The notes beneath the pieces are model-generated. The model did not search any database. It had not been told where the DNA came from and was given only the letters and a program-made list of their open reading frames with translations. Position numbers and translations under genes: made by a program. This document shows, one piece after another, positions 16,501 to 24,917 of a DNA stretch of 53,539 bases (the stretch's first letter is position 1; each line of letters begins with the position of its first letter). The stretch is from NCBI GenBank assembly GCA_900768795.1, contig CAAGEH010000012.1, positions 1-53,539 on the forward strand, in the 5' to 3' direction. This DNA is from an uncultured Collinsella sp. GTDB lineage: Bacteria; Actinomycetota; Coriobacteriia; Coriobacteriales; Coriobacteriaceae.

Positions 16501-19500
16501 ATGGTCGGGAGCAAAAGACCCAACAAACCCATACAGGTTTCAAAGAAAGCCGCTGCTATCGCGGTAAGCGCCATCGTATCTATCAGCATGGTGCTCATGC
16601 TGGCCATGCCGCCGCTCTCTAAAGCGGTCGCCGACGACGCACAAGCGGCGCAAGCAGCCTCGACTCAAGAGCAGGCTGCGGGTCAGGGCTCGCACACATC
16701 CGCTAAGAACTCCTCATCTACGACCTCTACAGACGACGGCAACGTATCAAACGCATCAAAAGCGCACGGCAAAGCCTCAACCAAAGATGCAAACTGCGCT
16801 GATTCCGATGATTCCAACGACTCCAACGATGTCACCGACGGCGAGAATGTCATCGCACCGGCGTCGGTCGATGCCCAAGGGTACACGGAGGTCAATGGCA
16901 ACGTCGCTGACGCATTCAACAACGGTGGCACGTTCCGTCTGACCGACGCTGCATGGTCCGACAGCCAAATTACCATTTCCCAAAACACCACGATCGACCT
17001 TGCGGGGTACATGCTCTATCACGGTCCCGGTTCTGCGGAGTCGTTCTTTGTGGTCAAGAATGGCGCCACGCTGACGATTGAGGATTCGGGCAAAACGGTC
17101 GACTCAAAATCGGCAGCCGACAACAAGCCCGGTCAGCTTGCGACGATCGAATGGGGCGGCGGCAACAACGGCACCCCGCAGAGCCTTACTTACTACGAGA
17201 CCGTGAGCACGCCCAATGACGATGGGCTCGGCACGACCGAGACCACGACAAAGCATGTCGTGACCGGCTTCGGCGCCATCGACGCTGCGTCCGATAAAGG
17301 CTCCGTTAAGCATGTGGTCTATGTCGAGGCGGGCGGCACGCTCGATCTCAAGGGCGGCATGATCACCACGCCGAGAACGCTTCGAACGGACGGCCACGTT
17401 ATCGCAGCTGCCGGCACCGTCAATATCGAGGGCGGCTACGTCGCGGGCGGCAACGGCGGCGGCTGGGGCGGTGGTGTCTGCGCTACCGGTCAGAGCGCCA
17501 GCCTCAACATGGCCGGCGGCGTGATCGCTGCGAACATGGCCGCATCCGGCGGCGGCGTCTTTGCCAACAACGAAGCCACGCTCAATCTCTCGGGCGGCCT
17601 GGTTTCGGGCAACGCGACGTACGGAAACGCATACAACAACGGCACCAATCCCAATGAAGGTTACGGCGGCGGCATCTTTACCAAGGGTGCCAGCGTCAAC
17701 ATCAGCGGTACGGCGAATATCACCAACAATCGCGTGGATTCCTATCTCAACAACGGCTCCCTATACAACGCCGGCTTGCTCGGCGGTGGCGGCATCGCTT
17801 CCGTCACGGGTGGAACGCTGAAGATGACGGGCGGCTCCGTCACCTCCAACTACTCGCATGAGGCAGGCGGCGGCATCTACGCCGGTTTCTGGAACCAAAG
17901 CATCGCTTTTGGCATGTCCGGAGGAATCATTGCAGGCAACGAGGCCGAATACGCCGAGGGCGGCGGTATACGTATCGCTGGCGGTACCAACGGCGTGATC
18001 GTTGCCGGCGAGTTCAACAAGGTCTATATCACTAACAACAAGACCATGACGGGTCAGAAACGCGGCGGCGACTGGGGCGGCGGCGGCGTCTTTGTTCAGA
18101 CGTCCGGCAAGCTCAACATCCGCAAGTCGCTCATCACCGACAACGAGGCAGGCGGCTGGGGCGGCGGCATCGGCGCATGCCCCACGGGCCAGACGATCGT
18201 CACACACACCAAAGGCGCTGCCGTCTACGACAACACGGACAACGGCCAGAACTTCTCTGCCGGTGGCCACGGAAAGAACGAAGACAGCAACGGCGACTAT
18301 GTCACCGACGCCTTCAAAACGTCCGGCCACAAGGACTTCTTTTTGGTGCACAATAAAAATGGCGCGAACAGCACGATCGCTGTCGTTCTCGGCAAGATGC
18401 TCGGTAACGGCTCCGCCGGCTGGCGCGGTACGTGTGACGGCAAAAAGGTCGAAATCGACCCCAATAGCGGTGCCGAGGCAAAGTACATGTTCGGTCTCGA
18501 GGCGCATCCTTCCAAGGACGCAAAGACGAACGCGCAGAACGCCGCCACAACCGTCATCAGCGGCAACTACTCCTACACGCATGGCGGCGGCATCATGACC
18601 AACGGCGACCTGATCGTCGGCGAGGTCGAATCGATTGGCGTGTACCCGGGCATCAAGGTCAATGCGACTAAGGTTCTCAAAAAGGACAACCAGACGCAGA
18701 CCCTTTCCGGACACTCCTACAAGTTCAAGCTGCTGCGTCAGACCGGCACCAACGCGCCCTCGTGGAAAGACGACGACATGTTCGACAACGGCGATTGCGA
18801 CGTGGCCGGTACGGCAACCATGGATGCCAACGGCAACATCGCCTTCGACGCCGGTGCCGACTATTCCTCGGGTGACTACGTATTTTACCTGGTCGAGGAG
18901 CCGGTTTCGGGAGTTGCCGAGAAGGACACCGTCTTCGATAAGACCATCTACAGAATCGACGCAACGGTTGATAGCAAAGCTTATAAAACCGAGAGTCTTA
19001 TGGGCATCGATATCAACTACTACAAGGTGAACAGCGCGACCGTCTCTGCCAAGGCGGAAGGTGCAACGGACTTTACCAAGCTCGACAGCTCCAAGTATTC
19101 GTATAGCAATTCCAGTGACAACACCACCGCTACCGTGAAGATCGGCAACGACTCCAACCCGACCTTCACCAACAAGATCGAGCCGTACGTCTCCAAGGGC
19201 GAGTGGACGCCCAAGGTGTCCAAGACCGTCAAGGGCGGAGACATGAAGAAGTTCACGTTCGAGTTTGCCGACAACGAGAGCTTCCTGGGCGCTATAACGG
19301 TTTCGACCGCCACCGATGCTGAAAAGACGCAGACCCTTACGTTCCCCGATAAGATCGAGTACGACCTCAACGACCTCGACAAGGGTTCCGACGCAACCGG
19401 TCGCGGCTCAAAGAAGACCTTTACCTACTACGTGCGCGAGCAGACCAACCTGCTCACCGTCTTCTCCCATTACAAGTACGACAATTCCGTCTACAAGTTC

Positions 19501-19803
19501 ACCGTTGTGGCAGAGGACGACACCAACAAGAACATCACGTGCACGGTGACCTACGCCAAGATCAAGGACGCCGACGGCAACGACATTCCCGCCGATAAGC
19601 AGGAGACGAAGCGGTACGTCACGACGGGTGCCGACTTAAGCGTCCCCACCTTCACTAACACCTACTCCACGTCGCTTCCCAATGCGGGTAACCCCGGCAT
19701 CACCATGACTTACCTCGCTGGTATCGCCGCGCTGATCTTTGCCGCCACGTGGATGTACGCTCGACGCTCGTCGACGGCGAAAGGGGGAGATCGTCGTGAG
19801 TAA
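16501..19803 (+). CDS. Pilus tip-type surface adhesin: beta-helix plus FctA-type isopeptide domains
   Basis: A 1100-residue cell-wall protein. A signal peptide with a hydrophobic core (about 17-40) is followed by a Ser/Thr/Asp-rich linker (to about 118). Residues about 120-620 form a right-handed beta-helix with many turns of the type GGGVFANNEATLNLSGG, a fold typical of carbohydrate-binding or carbohydrate-cleaving surface proteins. Two pilin isopeptide-linkage (FctA/Spy0128-like) domains follow, about 718-895 (KVNATKVLK start) and 901-1055 (PKVSKTVKGGDMKKFTFEF, with YVREQ carrying the likely isopeptide Glu). A sorting signal ends the protein: LPNAG (1059-1063), a membrane helix and RR. LPNAG departs from LPxTG. 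First gene of the pilus operon; its stop overlaps the next start by eight bases. Tip-adhesin role is inferred from size and order. Confidence 0.85.
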   Translation: MVGSKRPNKPIQVSKKAAAIAVSAIVSISMVLMLAMPPLSKAVADDAQAAQAASTQEQAAGQGSHTSAKNSSSTTSTDDGNVSNASKAHGKASTKDANCADSDDSNDSNDVTDGENVIAPASVDAQGYTEVNGNVADAFNNGGTFRLTDAAWSDSQITISQNTTIDLAGYMLYHGPGSAESFFVVKNGATLTIEDSGKTVDSKSAADNKPGQLATIEWGGGNNGTPQSLTYYETVSTPNDDGLGTTETTTKHVVTGFGAIDAASDKGSVKHVVYVEAGGTLDLKGGMITTPRTLRTDGHVIAAAGTVNIEGGYVAGGNGGGWGGGVCATGQSASLNMAGGVIAANMAASGGGVFANNEATLNLSGGLVSGNATYGNAYNNGTNPNEGYGGGIFTKGASVNISGTANITNNRVDSYLNNGSLYNAGLLGGGGIASVTGGTLKMTGGSVTSNYSHEAGGGIYAGFWNQSIAFGMSGGIIAGNEAEYAEGGGIRIAGGTNGVIVAGEFNKVYITNNKTMTGQKRGGDWGGGGVFVQTSGKLNIRKSLITDNEAGGWGGGIGACPTGQTIVTHTKGAAVYDNTDNGQNFSAGGHGKNEDSNGDYVTDAFKTSGHKDFFLVHNKNGANSTIAVVLGKMLGNGSAGWRGTCDGKKVEIDPNSGAEAKYMFGLEAHPSKDAKTNAQNAATTVISGNYSYTHGGGIMTNGDLIVGEVESIGVYPGIKVNATKVLKKDNQTQTLSGHSYKFKLLRQTGTNAPSWKDDDMFDNGDCDVAGTATMDANGNIAFDAGADYSSGDYVFYLVEEPVSGVAEKDTVFDKTIYRIDATVDSKAYKTESLMGIDINYYKVNSATVSAKAEGATDFTKLDSSKYSYSNSSDNTTATVKIGNDSNPTFTNKIEPYVSKGEWTPKVSKTVKGGDMKKFTFEFADNESFLGAITVSTATDAEKTQTLTFPDKIEYDLNDLDKGSDATGRGSKKTFTYYVREQTNLLTVFSHYKYDNSVYKFTVVAEDDTNKNITCTVTYAKIKDADGNDIPADKQETKRYVTTGADLSVPTFTNTYSTSLPNAGNPGITMTYLAGIAALIFAATWMYARRSSTAKGGDRRE

Positions 19804-21577
19804 GCTCCGCGCGAACATGCAGATCGGCACGGGCACGCAACCCGGCGCGGGCACGCAATCCCGCACCGGCACACAGCTCCGCGCGTGCGCTTGCCCCCGC
19901 AAGAACGGCTCCATGCGCATGCGCTTCCTCGGCGTGCTCGTCTGCGCAATCGTCCTGACGGTCGTCGCCGTACTCACGGCGATTCCCGCCACCGCGCGCG
20001 CCGCCCAGATGGGCTCCATCACGGTGGGCGGTACGACCGCGACCAAATACAACGCCTATCAGCTCTTTGATGCCACCGTTACCGACAAGGGCGCCAAGAA
20101 GATCGCTACCGACGTCGACTGGGCAAACGCTGCCGTGCGTGACGCCGTGCTTCCCGTGCTGCATGCCGCCAGCCTCGGCTCCAAGGCAACTTCTGCCGAG
20201 GACGCAGCCGAATGGCTCAATGCTGACGGTCACATGACCGGCACCCTCGCTATGAAACTCGCGCGCGCCATGAAAAAGGCGGGCACGAAACCCACCGCGC
20301 TTACCGCAAACACGCCGGCCACGCTTGTCTCGGGCTACTGGCTCATCATCGCCGACGACGATGTTATCGGCGAGTCGCAAGCGGGCACCGCCCCCATCTT
20401 TGCCGTGGTAGGAGGCGCCGACGTTGCGGTCACGCCCAAGGCGGCAACGCCCGAGGTCAAAAAGCACGTGCTCGAGGACAGCACCAACGCATGGCAGAAG
20501 GCGGCGGACGCCACGGTGGCAGACGACCTCTACTGGCGCCTCTCCGCAACGGTCCCCGCGGGACTCACCTCCTACGATGCCTACCATGTGCAGTTCGTCG
20601 ATACCATGAGCGCCGGACTCGACCCCTCGCGCGTGGTACAGAGCGCGCGTGTTTACGTGGCTCCGGGTACCGCCGGCGGTTTCAACGCCGTGACGACCAA
20701 GGACGGCATCGCTGCAACCGATGCCGCTGCAGGCTGGACCGACATCACCGAAAGCTCCACGGTGCGCGTGAACACGCAGAACAACACCTTCACCGTGCGA
20801 ACGGCAGACTTGGTGGCCGCTCTCGGGACCGATGCCTTTGCTACCGGCACCCGTGTGGTCGTGGTCTACAACGCACCGCTCGGCACATCGGCTAACCACT
20901 GCACTGCAAAGGGCAACCCCAACGAGGTCTACCTGCGCTATCCGCGCTCGCCTTTTGCCGACCAGTCGGGTGATGCCGGTTTTACCCGTACGCCCTCCGA
21001 CGACGCCACCGCCTACACGTGGGACCTCGTGCTCACCAAGCGCGGCAGCGATGGCGACAAACCGCTTGCGGGCGCCAAGCTCCGCATCATCGACGACCGC
21101 GGGCGCGCGCTTAACGCCCACGGCGCGTGGCAGATGGACGGTAAGGCCTCCGTTACCACGGGCGCGGACGGACGGGTTACCGTCTCGGGTGTGGACTCGG
21201 GCAAGCTCACGGTCGAGGAGCTCGAGGCGCCCAAGGGCTACGAGCGCATGGGCGGTTCGCGTACGATCACGATTGCCATCGAGGGACTCGACGTCAAGCA
21301 GGTTGCCGCGGCAAAACCCAAGTTCACCATTACAGCCGAAAAACCCCTGCGTGCGGATTCTGCCGACGCGCAGACGGGCACGGTCGAGGCATCGCTTGTC
21401 AACACGCCGTCCACGCCTCCCGTGCCGCCCGTTACTCCTCCCAACATCATCCGCAGGTTCATGCCTGCGACCGGTGATCAAGCAATGGCTGTTGTCGGCG
21501 TCGTGGCGCTCGCCGGAGTGGCGGCGCTTGCGGTGGCGCTCCTGATTAAGCGGGGAGGTGGCAGTCATAAAGGCTAG
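19796..21577 (+). CDS. Sortase-anchored pilin, accessory subunit
   Basis: 593 residues from the GTG at 19796, with AAAGGGGG nine bases upstream. The N-terminus is odd: about 40 polar residues with three GTQ-type hexapeptide repeats precede the hydrophobic signal core (about 43-70). The mature part starts with a fold shared with the next protein (MGSITVGGTTATKYNAYQLFDA), then a fimbrial isopeptide D2-type domain (about 230-400) and a Cna-B-like domain (about 415-510; LAGAKLRIIDD, with Glu in TVEELEAPKGY). The sorting motif is MPATG (556-560), then a membrane helix and KR. The motif ATPEVKKHVL after the first domain corresponds to TSIPTVDKKI in the third pilin and may hold the polymerisation lysine. 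Probably a minor or basal pilin. Confidence 0.85.
   Translation: MSKLRANMQIGTGTQPGAGTQSRTGTQLRACACPRKNGSMRMRFLGVLVCAIVLTVVAVLTAIPATARAAQMGSITVGGTTATKYNAYQLFDATVTDKGAKKIATDVDWANAAVRDAVLPVLHAASLGSKATSAEDAAEWLNADGHMTGTLAMKLARAMKKAGTKPTALTANTPATLVSGYWLIIADDDVIGESQAGTAPIFAVVGGADVAVTPKAATPEVKKHVLEDSTNAWQKAADATVADDLYWRLSATVPAGLTSYDAYHVQFVDTMSAGLDPSRVVQSARVYVAPGTAGGFNAVTTKDGIAATDAAAGWTDITESSTVRVNTQNNTFTVRTADLVAALGTDAFATGTRVVVVYNAPLGTSANHCTAKGNPNEVYLRYPRSPFADQSGDAGFTRTPSDDATAYTWDLVLTKRGSDGDKPLAGAKLRIIDDRGRALNAHGAWQMDGKASVTTGADGRVTVSGVDSGKLTVEELEAPKGYERMGGSRTITIAIEGLDVKQVAAAKPKFTITAEKPLRADSADAQTGTVEASLVNTPSTPPVPPVTPPNIIRRFMPATGDQAMAVVGVVALAGVAALAVALLIKRGGGSHKG
19832..19885 (+). repeat. In-frame 18-bp repeat in the pilin leader
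   Basis: Three 18-bp units (19832, 19850, 19868) encode GTQPGA, GTQSRT and GTQLRA ahead of the signal peptide core. This is the coding equivalent of the intergenic minisatellites seen elsewhere in the window. Confidence 0.7.
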
Positions 21578-21686
21578 CTGGCATTCCCACAGAGAGCGGG
21601 GCGAGACGTAGACAGATAGACATATGCAAAGCGTAGGAAAGCTTGTACATACGTACAAAAGAGAACACGAGAAAGAGATACGTGAA

Positions 21687-23348
21687 ATGAAGATGAACAA
21701 GAACGTAGCGCGTCTGGCGGTGACCGCTGGCCTTTCGCTCGCCATGGGCTTTGGCGGCATCATGGCTCCGGTGGCAGCGTTTGCCGGCGGCAATGAGAAC
21801 GGCGATGGTGGCGATGACCCAAATGAAAACTCCATCGTCATCAACCAGGCCTGGAACAACGGCACGACGAGCTTCATGGCATACCAGATCTTCAAGGCCG
21901 ATGTCGCCTACCAGAACGGCGGCAAGGTCGTCTCCAACGTCGAGTGGGCGAGCGATGCAGCCAAGACGGCTGTGCTCGGTGTGCTCACGGGTATTAACGG
22001 CTCCGGCATCACGAACGATTCCTCTGCCCAGGATGTTGCCGACTACCTGTCCAAGAACGTTACGGACACCACTACGTCTACGCGCGTCGATAAGGACCAC
22101 GTTCTCAACAAGATCGCCAAGGCGGTCAAGGGCAGCGTTACGCCGACTGGTGATTCGTTTAAGGCAGGGGAGTGGTTTACCGCTCAGAGCAACGGCTACT
22201 ACCTCTTCCTGACCGATGATTCCACCATCGGCCAGACGACGGCGAACAAGAAGAACACCGGCACCTCGCCGATTTTCGCCGTTGTCGGCGGTGATGGAGT
22301 GAAGATCACCGAGAAGACCAGCATCCCCACGGTCGACAAGAAGATCAAGGACGACAAGCCTGGTAGCGTTTGGGCAGACAAGGGCGACTCCCAGATGGGC
22401 CAGAACGTCCAGTACCAGTTGACCGGCACCGTTGCCGACAACGTCGCCACGTTCGACACCTACTACTATGAGTTCCACGACGAGCTCTCCGCGGGTCTCA
22501 CGGCCGATGCTTCTTCTGTCGCTGTTAAAATCGACGGCACGAAGGTCGATGCGAGCAAGTACACCGTTGCTTACGACACCACGAACAATAACAACACTCT
22601 GACGGTCAAGTTCAACGACCTCAAGAGCGCCGGTGTCGATATCACCAAGGACTCCAAGGTTGTCGTTACCTACACCGCCAAGCTCGACGCGACTAAGGCT
22701 CAGAAGGTCACCGTCGGCGGCCAGGGCAACCCCAACACCGTCAAGCTCATCTACTCCAACAACCCCATGAGCACGGGCAAGGGCGAGTCCACCCCCGACA
22801 CCGTCCGCGACTATACCTACGCGCTCAAGCTCGTCAAGGAGGACTCCGCTAACGAGCAGACCAAGCTCGAGGGCGTCAAGTTCACCATCCAGGCGACGGG
22901 CGCTGACGAGGGCGCTGGCACCAAATACGTCCAGGAGGACGGTTCTCTTGGCGACCACGCCTATGAGTTCGAGACCAATAAGAAAGGCGAGATCAACGTC
23001 AAGGGCCTCGACGCCGGCACCTACACCGTTCAGGAGACCCACACGCTCGACGGCTACAACAGCCTGCCCGATTTCACCTTCACCATCAAGGCCGAGGGTC
23101 TCGATCAGAAGGAAGGCAACAACGATCTGACCGTCACCACGAGCAAGAGCGGTTCCGATCTCGTCGTTGACCCGAGCTTTGACAACGGTACCGTCAACCT
23201 CACCGTCAAGAACAAGAAGGGCTCCGGCCTCCCGCTCACCGGTCTTAACGGCGTGACCCTCACTTGGGTTGCCGGCGGTGCTGTGCTCGTCATCGGCGTG
23301 GCGCACCTCATCCGCAGCCGCAAGGCCGCCGAGGCCTCCGAGGAGTAA
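21687..23348 (+). CDS. Sortase-anchored pilin, likely major backbone subunit
   Basis: 553 residues from the ATG at 21687 (GAGAAAGAGA upstream; a start further upstream lacks a ribosome site). A normal signal peptide (MKMNKNVARL to AAFAGG) is followed by INQAWNNGTTSFMAYQIF, homologous to the previous pilin, then a D2-type isopeptide domain with QYQLTGTVADN, and a Cna-B-like domain with Glu in YTVQETHTLDGYN. The candidate polymerisation lysine lies in PTVDKKIKD. The sorting signal is a classical LPLTG (515-519) with membrane helix and RSRK. Its codon choice is very strongly biased to C/G-ending preferred codons, which suggests high expression. It ends the operon and is followed by two hairpins. 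Confidence 0.88.
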   Translation: MKMNKNVARLAVTAGLSLAMGFGGIMAPVAAFAGGNENGDGGDDPNENSIVINQAWNNGTTSFMAYQIFKADVAYQNGGKVVSNVEWASDAAKTAVLGVLTGINGSGITNDSSAQDVADYLSKNVTDTTTSTRVDKDHVLNKIAKAVKGSVTPTGDSFKAGEWFTAQSNGYYLFLTDDSTIGQTTANKKNTGTSPIFAVVGGDGVKITEKTSIPTVDKKIKDDKPGSVWADKGDSQMGQNVQYQLTGTVADNVATFDTYYYEFHDELSAGLTADASSVAVKIDGTKVDASKYTVAYDTTNNNNTLTVKFNDLKSAGVDITKDSKVVVTYTAKLDATKAQKVTVGGQGNPNTVKLIYSNNPMSTGKGESTPDTVRDYTYALKLVKEDSANEQTKLEGVKFTIQATGADEGAGTKYVQEDGSLGDHAYEFETNKKGEINVKGLDAGTYTVQETHTLDGYNSLPDFTFTIKAEGLDQKEGNNDLTVTTSKSGSDLVVDPSFDNGTVNLTVKNKKGSGLPLTGLNGVTLTWVAGGAVLVIGVAHLIRSRKAAEASEE

Positions 23349-23369
23349 TCTCGGCCGGTTTGTTGCTCC

Positions 23370-23398
23370 GGGGCGTTAATCTTCCAGGTTGACGCCCC
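23370..23398 (+). terminator. Hairpin after the pilus operon
   Basis: GGGGCGT (23370-23376) pairs with ACGCCCC (23392-23398), 22 bases after the pilin stop. No U-tract follows directly, so it may be a partial terminator or 3' stabiliser. Confidence 0.45.
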
Positions 23399-23540
23399 CA
23401 CGGCTTTTCGCCATGGCATTGCTTGTGGGTTAACCCTGCTCGGAAACCAACGGTGGGTAAATTGGGTTGATCCTCATTGCCGATGTCTATGGGCTAACCA
23501 TGGCAAGAAGTAAATGGCGAGCGAAACATAGTACCTTGCA

Positions 23541-23580
23541 AAAAGGGGACAGGCCCGCAGTTGCGAGTCTGCCCCCTTTT
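23541..23580. terminator. Strong bidirectional-looking terminator
   Basis: AAAAGGGGACAG (23541-23552) pairs with CTGCCCCCTTTT (23569-23580), giving a stem with A and T tracts on its two sides. It would end pilus transcripts and any minus-strand transcript coming from the right. Confidence 0.65.
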
Positions 23581-23595
23581 CCTTACTCTCCCTCT

Positions 23596-23724
23596 CTCCC
23601 CACCGTTTCCCTGACTTATTAAGATGGTTTTTGCTGGTTGAAATTTTGAATAGGCCATCTACCTGCGGTTTTGTTGAGAGCAGGTTTTAGAGCAATCTTA
23701 GAAACTCAGGGAAATGCTGGGGAG
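23596..23724 (+). mobile_element. 129-bp inverted-repeat (MITE-like) element, copy 1
   Basis: The ends form 30-bp imperfect inverted repeats: it starts CTCCCCACCGTTTCCCTGAC and ends with the reverse complement of CTCCCCAGCATTTCCCTGAG. A second copy of the same length and orientation lies at 44481-44609; the first 36 bases are identical and only about 19 central bases differ greatly. The centre of this copy can fold (CCTGC with GCAGG). No open frame, and no clear target duplication. The rest of the gap to 23874 holds no gene. Confidence 0.75.
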
Positions 23725-23874
23725 TAGGTGAAAGATGCTGGAGAGAGCATGGGCGAGGGGATAGTAAACTCAGGGAAAGGCAAAAGAGTCACAGGCAATT
23801 GGGATCCCGAACAATCGGAATTCCAAGCAATGGGTACCTATAGGTAAAAACCTAAAGACGGAAGGAATCCAACC

Positions 23875-24402
23875 ATGTCATATGCAGACCTCACGTGCAA
23901 GCGTTTTTCGTGCCGCAAGTTCACCGATGAGCCGGTAAGCGAGACGGATATCAATAAAATTCTCGAAGCGGGACGCATTGCACCCACCGCGTGCAACAAC
24001 CACCCCGTACGCGTGCTCGTATGCAATACACCCGAGCAACTTGAGAATACAGCCGCTTGCCAGCCGCGGTTTGCGCGCGACGATAGTATTTTCGGCGCTC
24101 CGCTTGTACTGCTCGTTTGCGCAAAAACAGACGATGCATGGGTGCGCCCCTACGATCAAATGAATGCAAATCCCATCGATACATCCATTGTTTGCGATCA
24201 GATGATGATGCAGGCAACGGAGCTTGGGCTGGGAACCTGCTGGGTCTGCCATTTCAAACCCAAAGTCGCGTGCGAGCGGTTTGCCCTGCCCGAGGGAATA
24301 TATCCCTACCACATGCTCGTCGTTGGTCACCCCGCCGAGGCCATCGCTGCGCCCGATGCGCGCGAGGCACGCACGATTCCGATGAACGAGTTTCTGCTCT
24401 AA
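23875..24402 (+). CDS. Nitroreductase-family flavoprotein
   Basis: A 175-residue FMN-dependent oxidoreductase of the nitroreductase superfamily. The FMN-phosphate motif near the start (CKRFSCRKFTDEPVSE) and IAPTACNNHPVRVLV are typical, as is the late GLGTCWVCHFKP. It is one of the short members, about 20 residues under the usual size. Such enzymes reduce nitro-compounds, quinones or flavins with NAD(P)H; the true substrate is unknown. GGAAGGAA is the ribosome site, and the AT-rich bases just upstream (about 23835-23860) may hold its promoter. It stands as a single gene. Confidence 0.88.
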   Translation: MSYADLTCKRFSCRKFTDEPVSETDINKILEAGRIAPTACNNHPVRVLVCNTPEQLENTAACQPRFARDDSIFGAPLVLLVCAKTDDAWVRPYDQMNANPIDTSIVCDQMMMQATELGLGTCWVCHFKPKVACERFALPEGIYPYHMLVVGHPAEAIAAPDAREARTIPMNEFLL

Positions 24403-24602
24403 TCTTTTGACTGAGCGGTACCGATGTATGGGCAGGTGCGTGGCAAAAATAACCCGTGGAATAGGCGGGGTAGGCTACCAAAAGTAGGTGAAGTGGCTGA
24501 AAGCGATGGGTGCCTTGACTTCGTGTTTTAAGCGAATGCGCGCCCCGTCGTTATCCTATCAGCATGGGGCGATGGGATGTCCATCTGCAAGCCTGCTCGC
24601 AT

Positions 24603-24664
24603 AGGTTAACCTGCGCAAACTTTTGCTTTACGTTCCTCTCCGCGCTAAGGTTAACTCAAGATAA
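24603..24664 (+). promoter_or_regulatory. Possible DtxR/IdeR-type iron boxes upstream of feoAB
   Basis: AGGTTAACCT is a perfect palindrome at 24603-24612, and TAAGGTTAACTCAAGATAA at 24646-24664 agrees with the IdeR consensus (TTAGGTTAGSCTAACCTAA) at 13 of 19 positions by hand count. Position ahead of an iron transporter supports iron-responsive repression. The bases from 24403 to 24602 show no gene. Confidence 0.4.
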
Positions 24665-24814
24665 CTGGAGCCGCTGCGTCCGCGAATTGCCCGCGCTCAC
24701 GGGTCGCCTGCACCCCGTCACGCGCCCGCACCTCGCGTCCGCCCTGCACTCGCATCACACCGCGCGCTCGCCCACCTGCGCCCACCGCCCGCGTGCCGCA
24801 CAACGCCCACCGCT

Positions 24815-24864
24815 CACGCGCCGCGCAGTACGCAACGCCCACGTGCCGCGCGGTACGCAACGCC
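24815..24864 (+). repeat. 25-bp tandem repeat in the feoAB leader
   Basis: Two adjacent 25-bp units (24815-24839 and 24840-24864) differ at two positions and share GCCGCGC and GTACGCAACGCC; a decayed third copy precedes them at about 24788. They lie about 55-100 bases before the feoAB start. Confidence 0.7.
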
Positions 24865-24917
24865 CGCAATCCGCTACGCGGCAGCTCCACTTCAGCGATT
24901 CCAGAGGGGGAACTCGC

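Noticed and set aside
19700..21895. Very long open frames on the minus strand opposite pilin, ligase, glutamine synthetase and exporter genes
   Set aside because: They lie fully antisense to genes with clear domains, have Arg/Ala/His-rich random-looking sequence, and arise because strong codon bias in GC-rich genes leaves the complementary frame open.
24564..24917. N-terminal extension of FeoAB from an upstream ATG
   Set aside because: The extra 118 residues are His/Arg/Pro-rich low complexity over a DNA repeat and possible iron boxes, while a GTG with AGAGGGGG lies exactly at the FeoA domain start.
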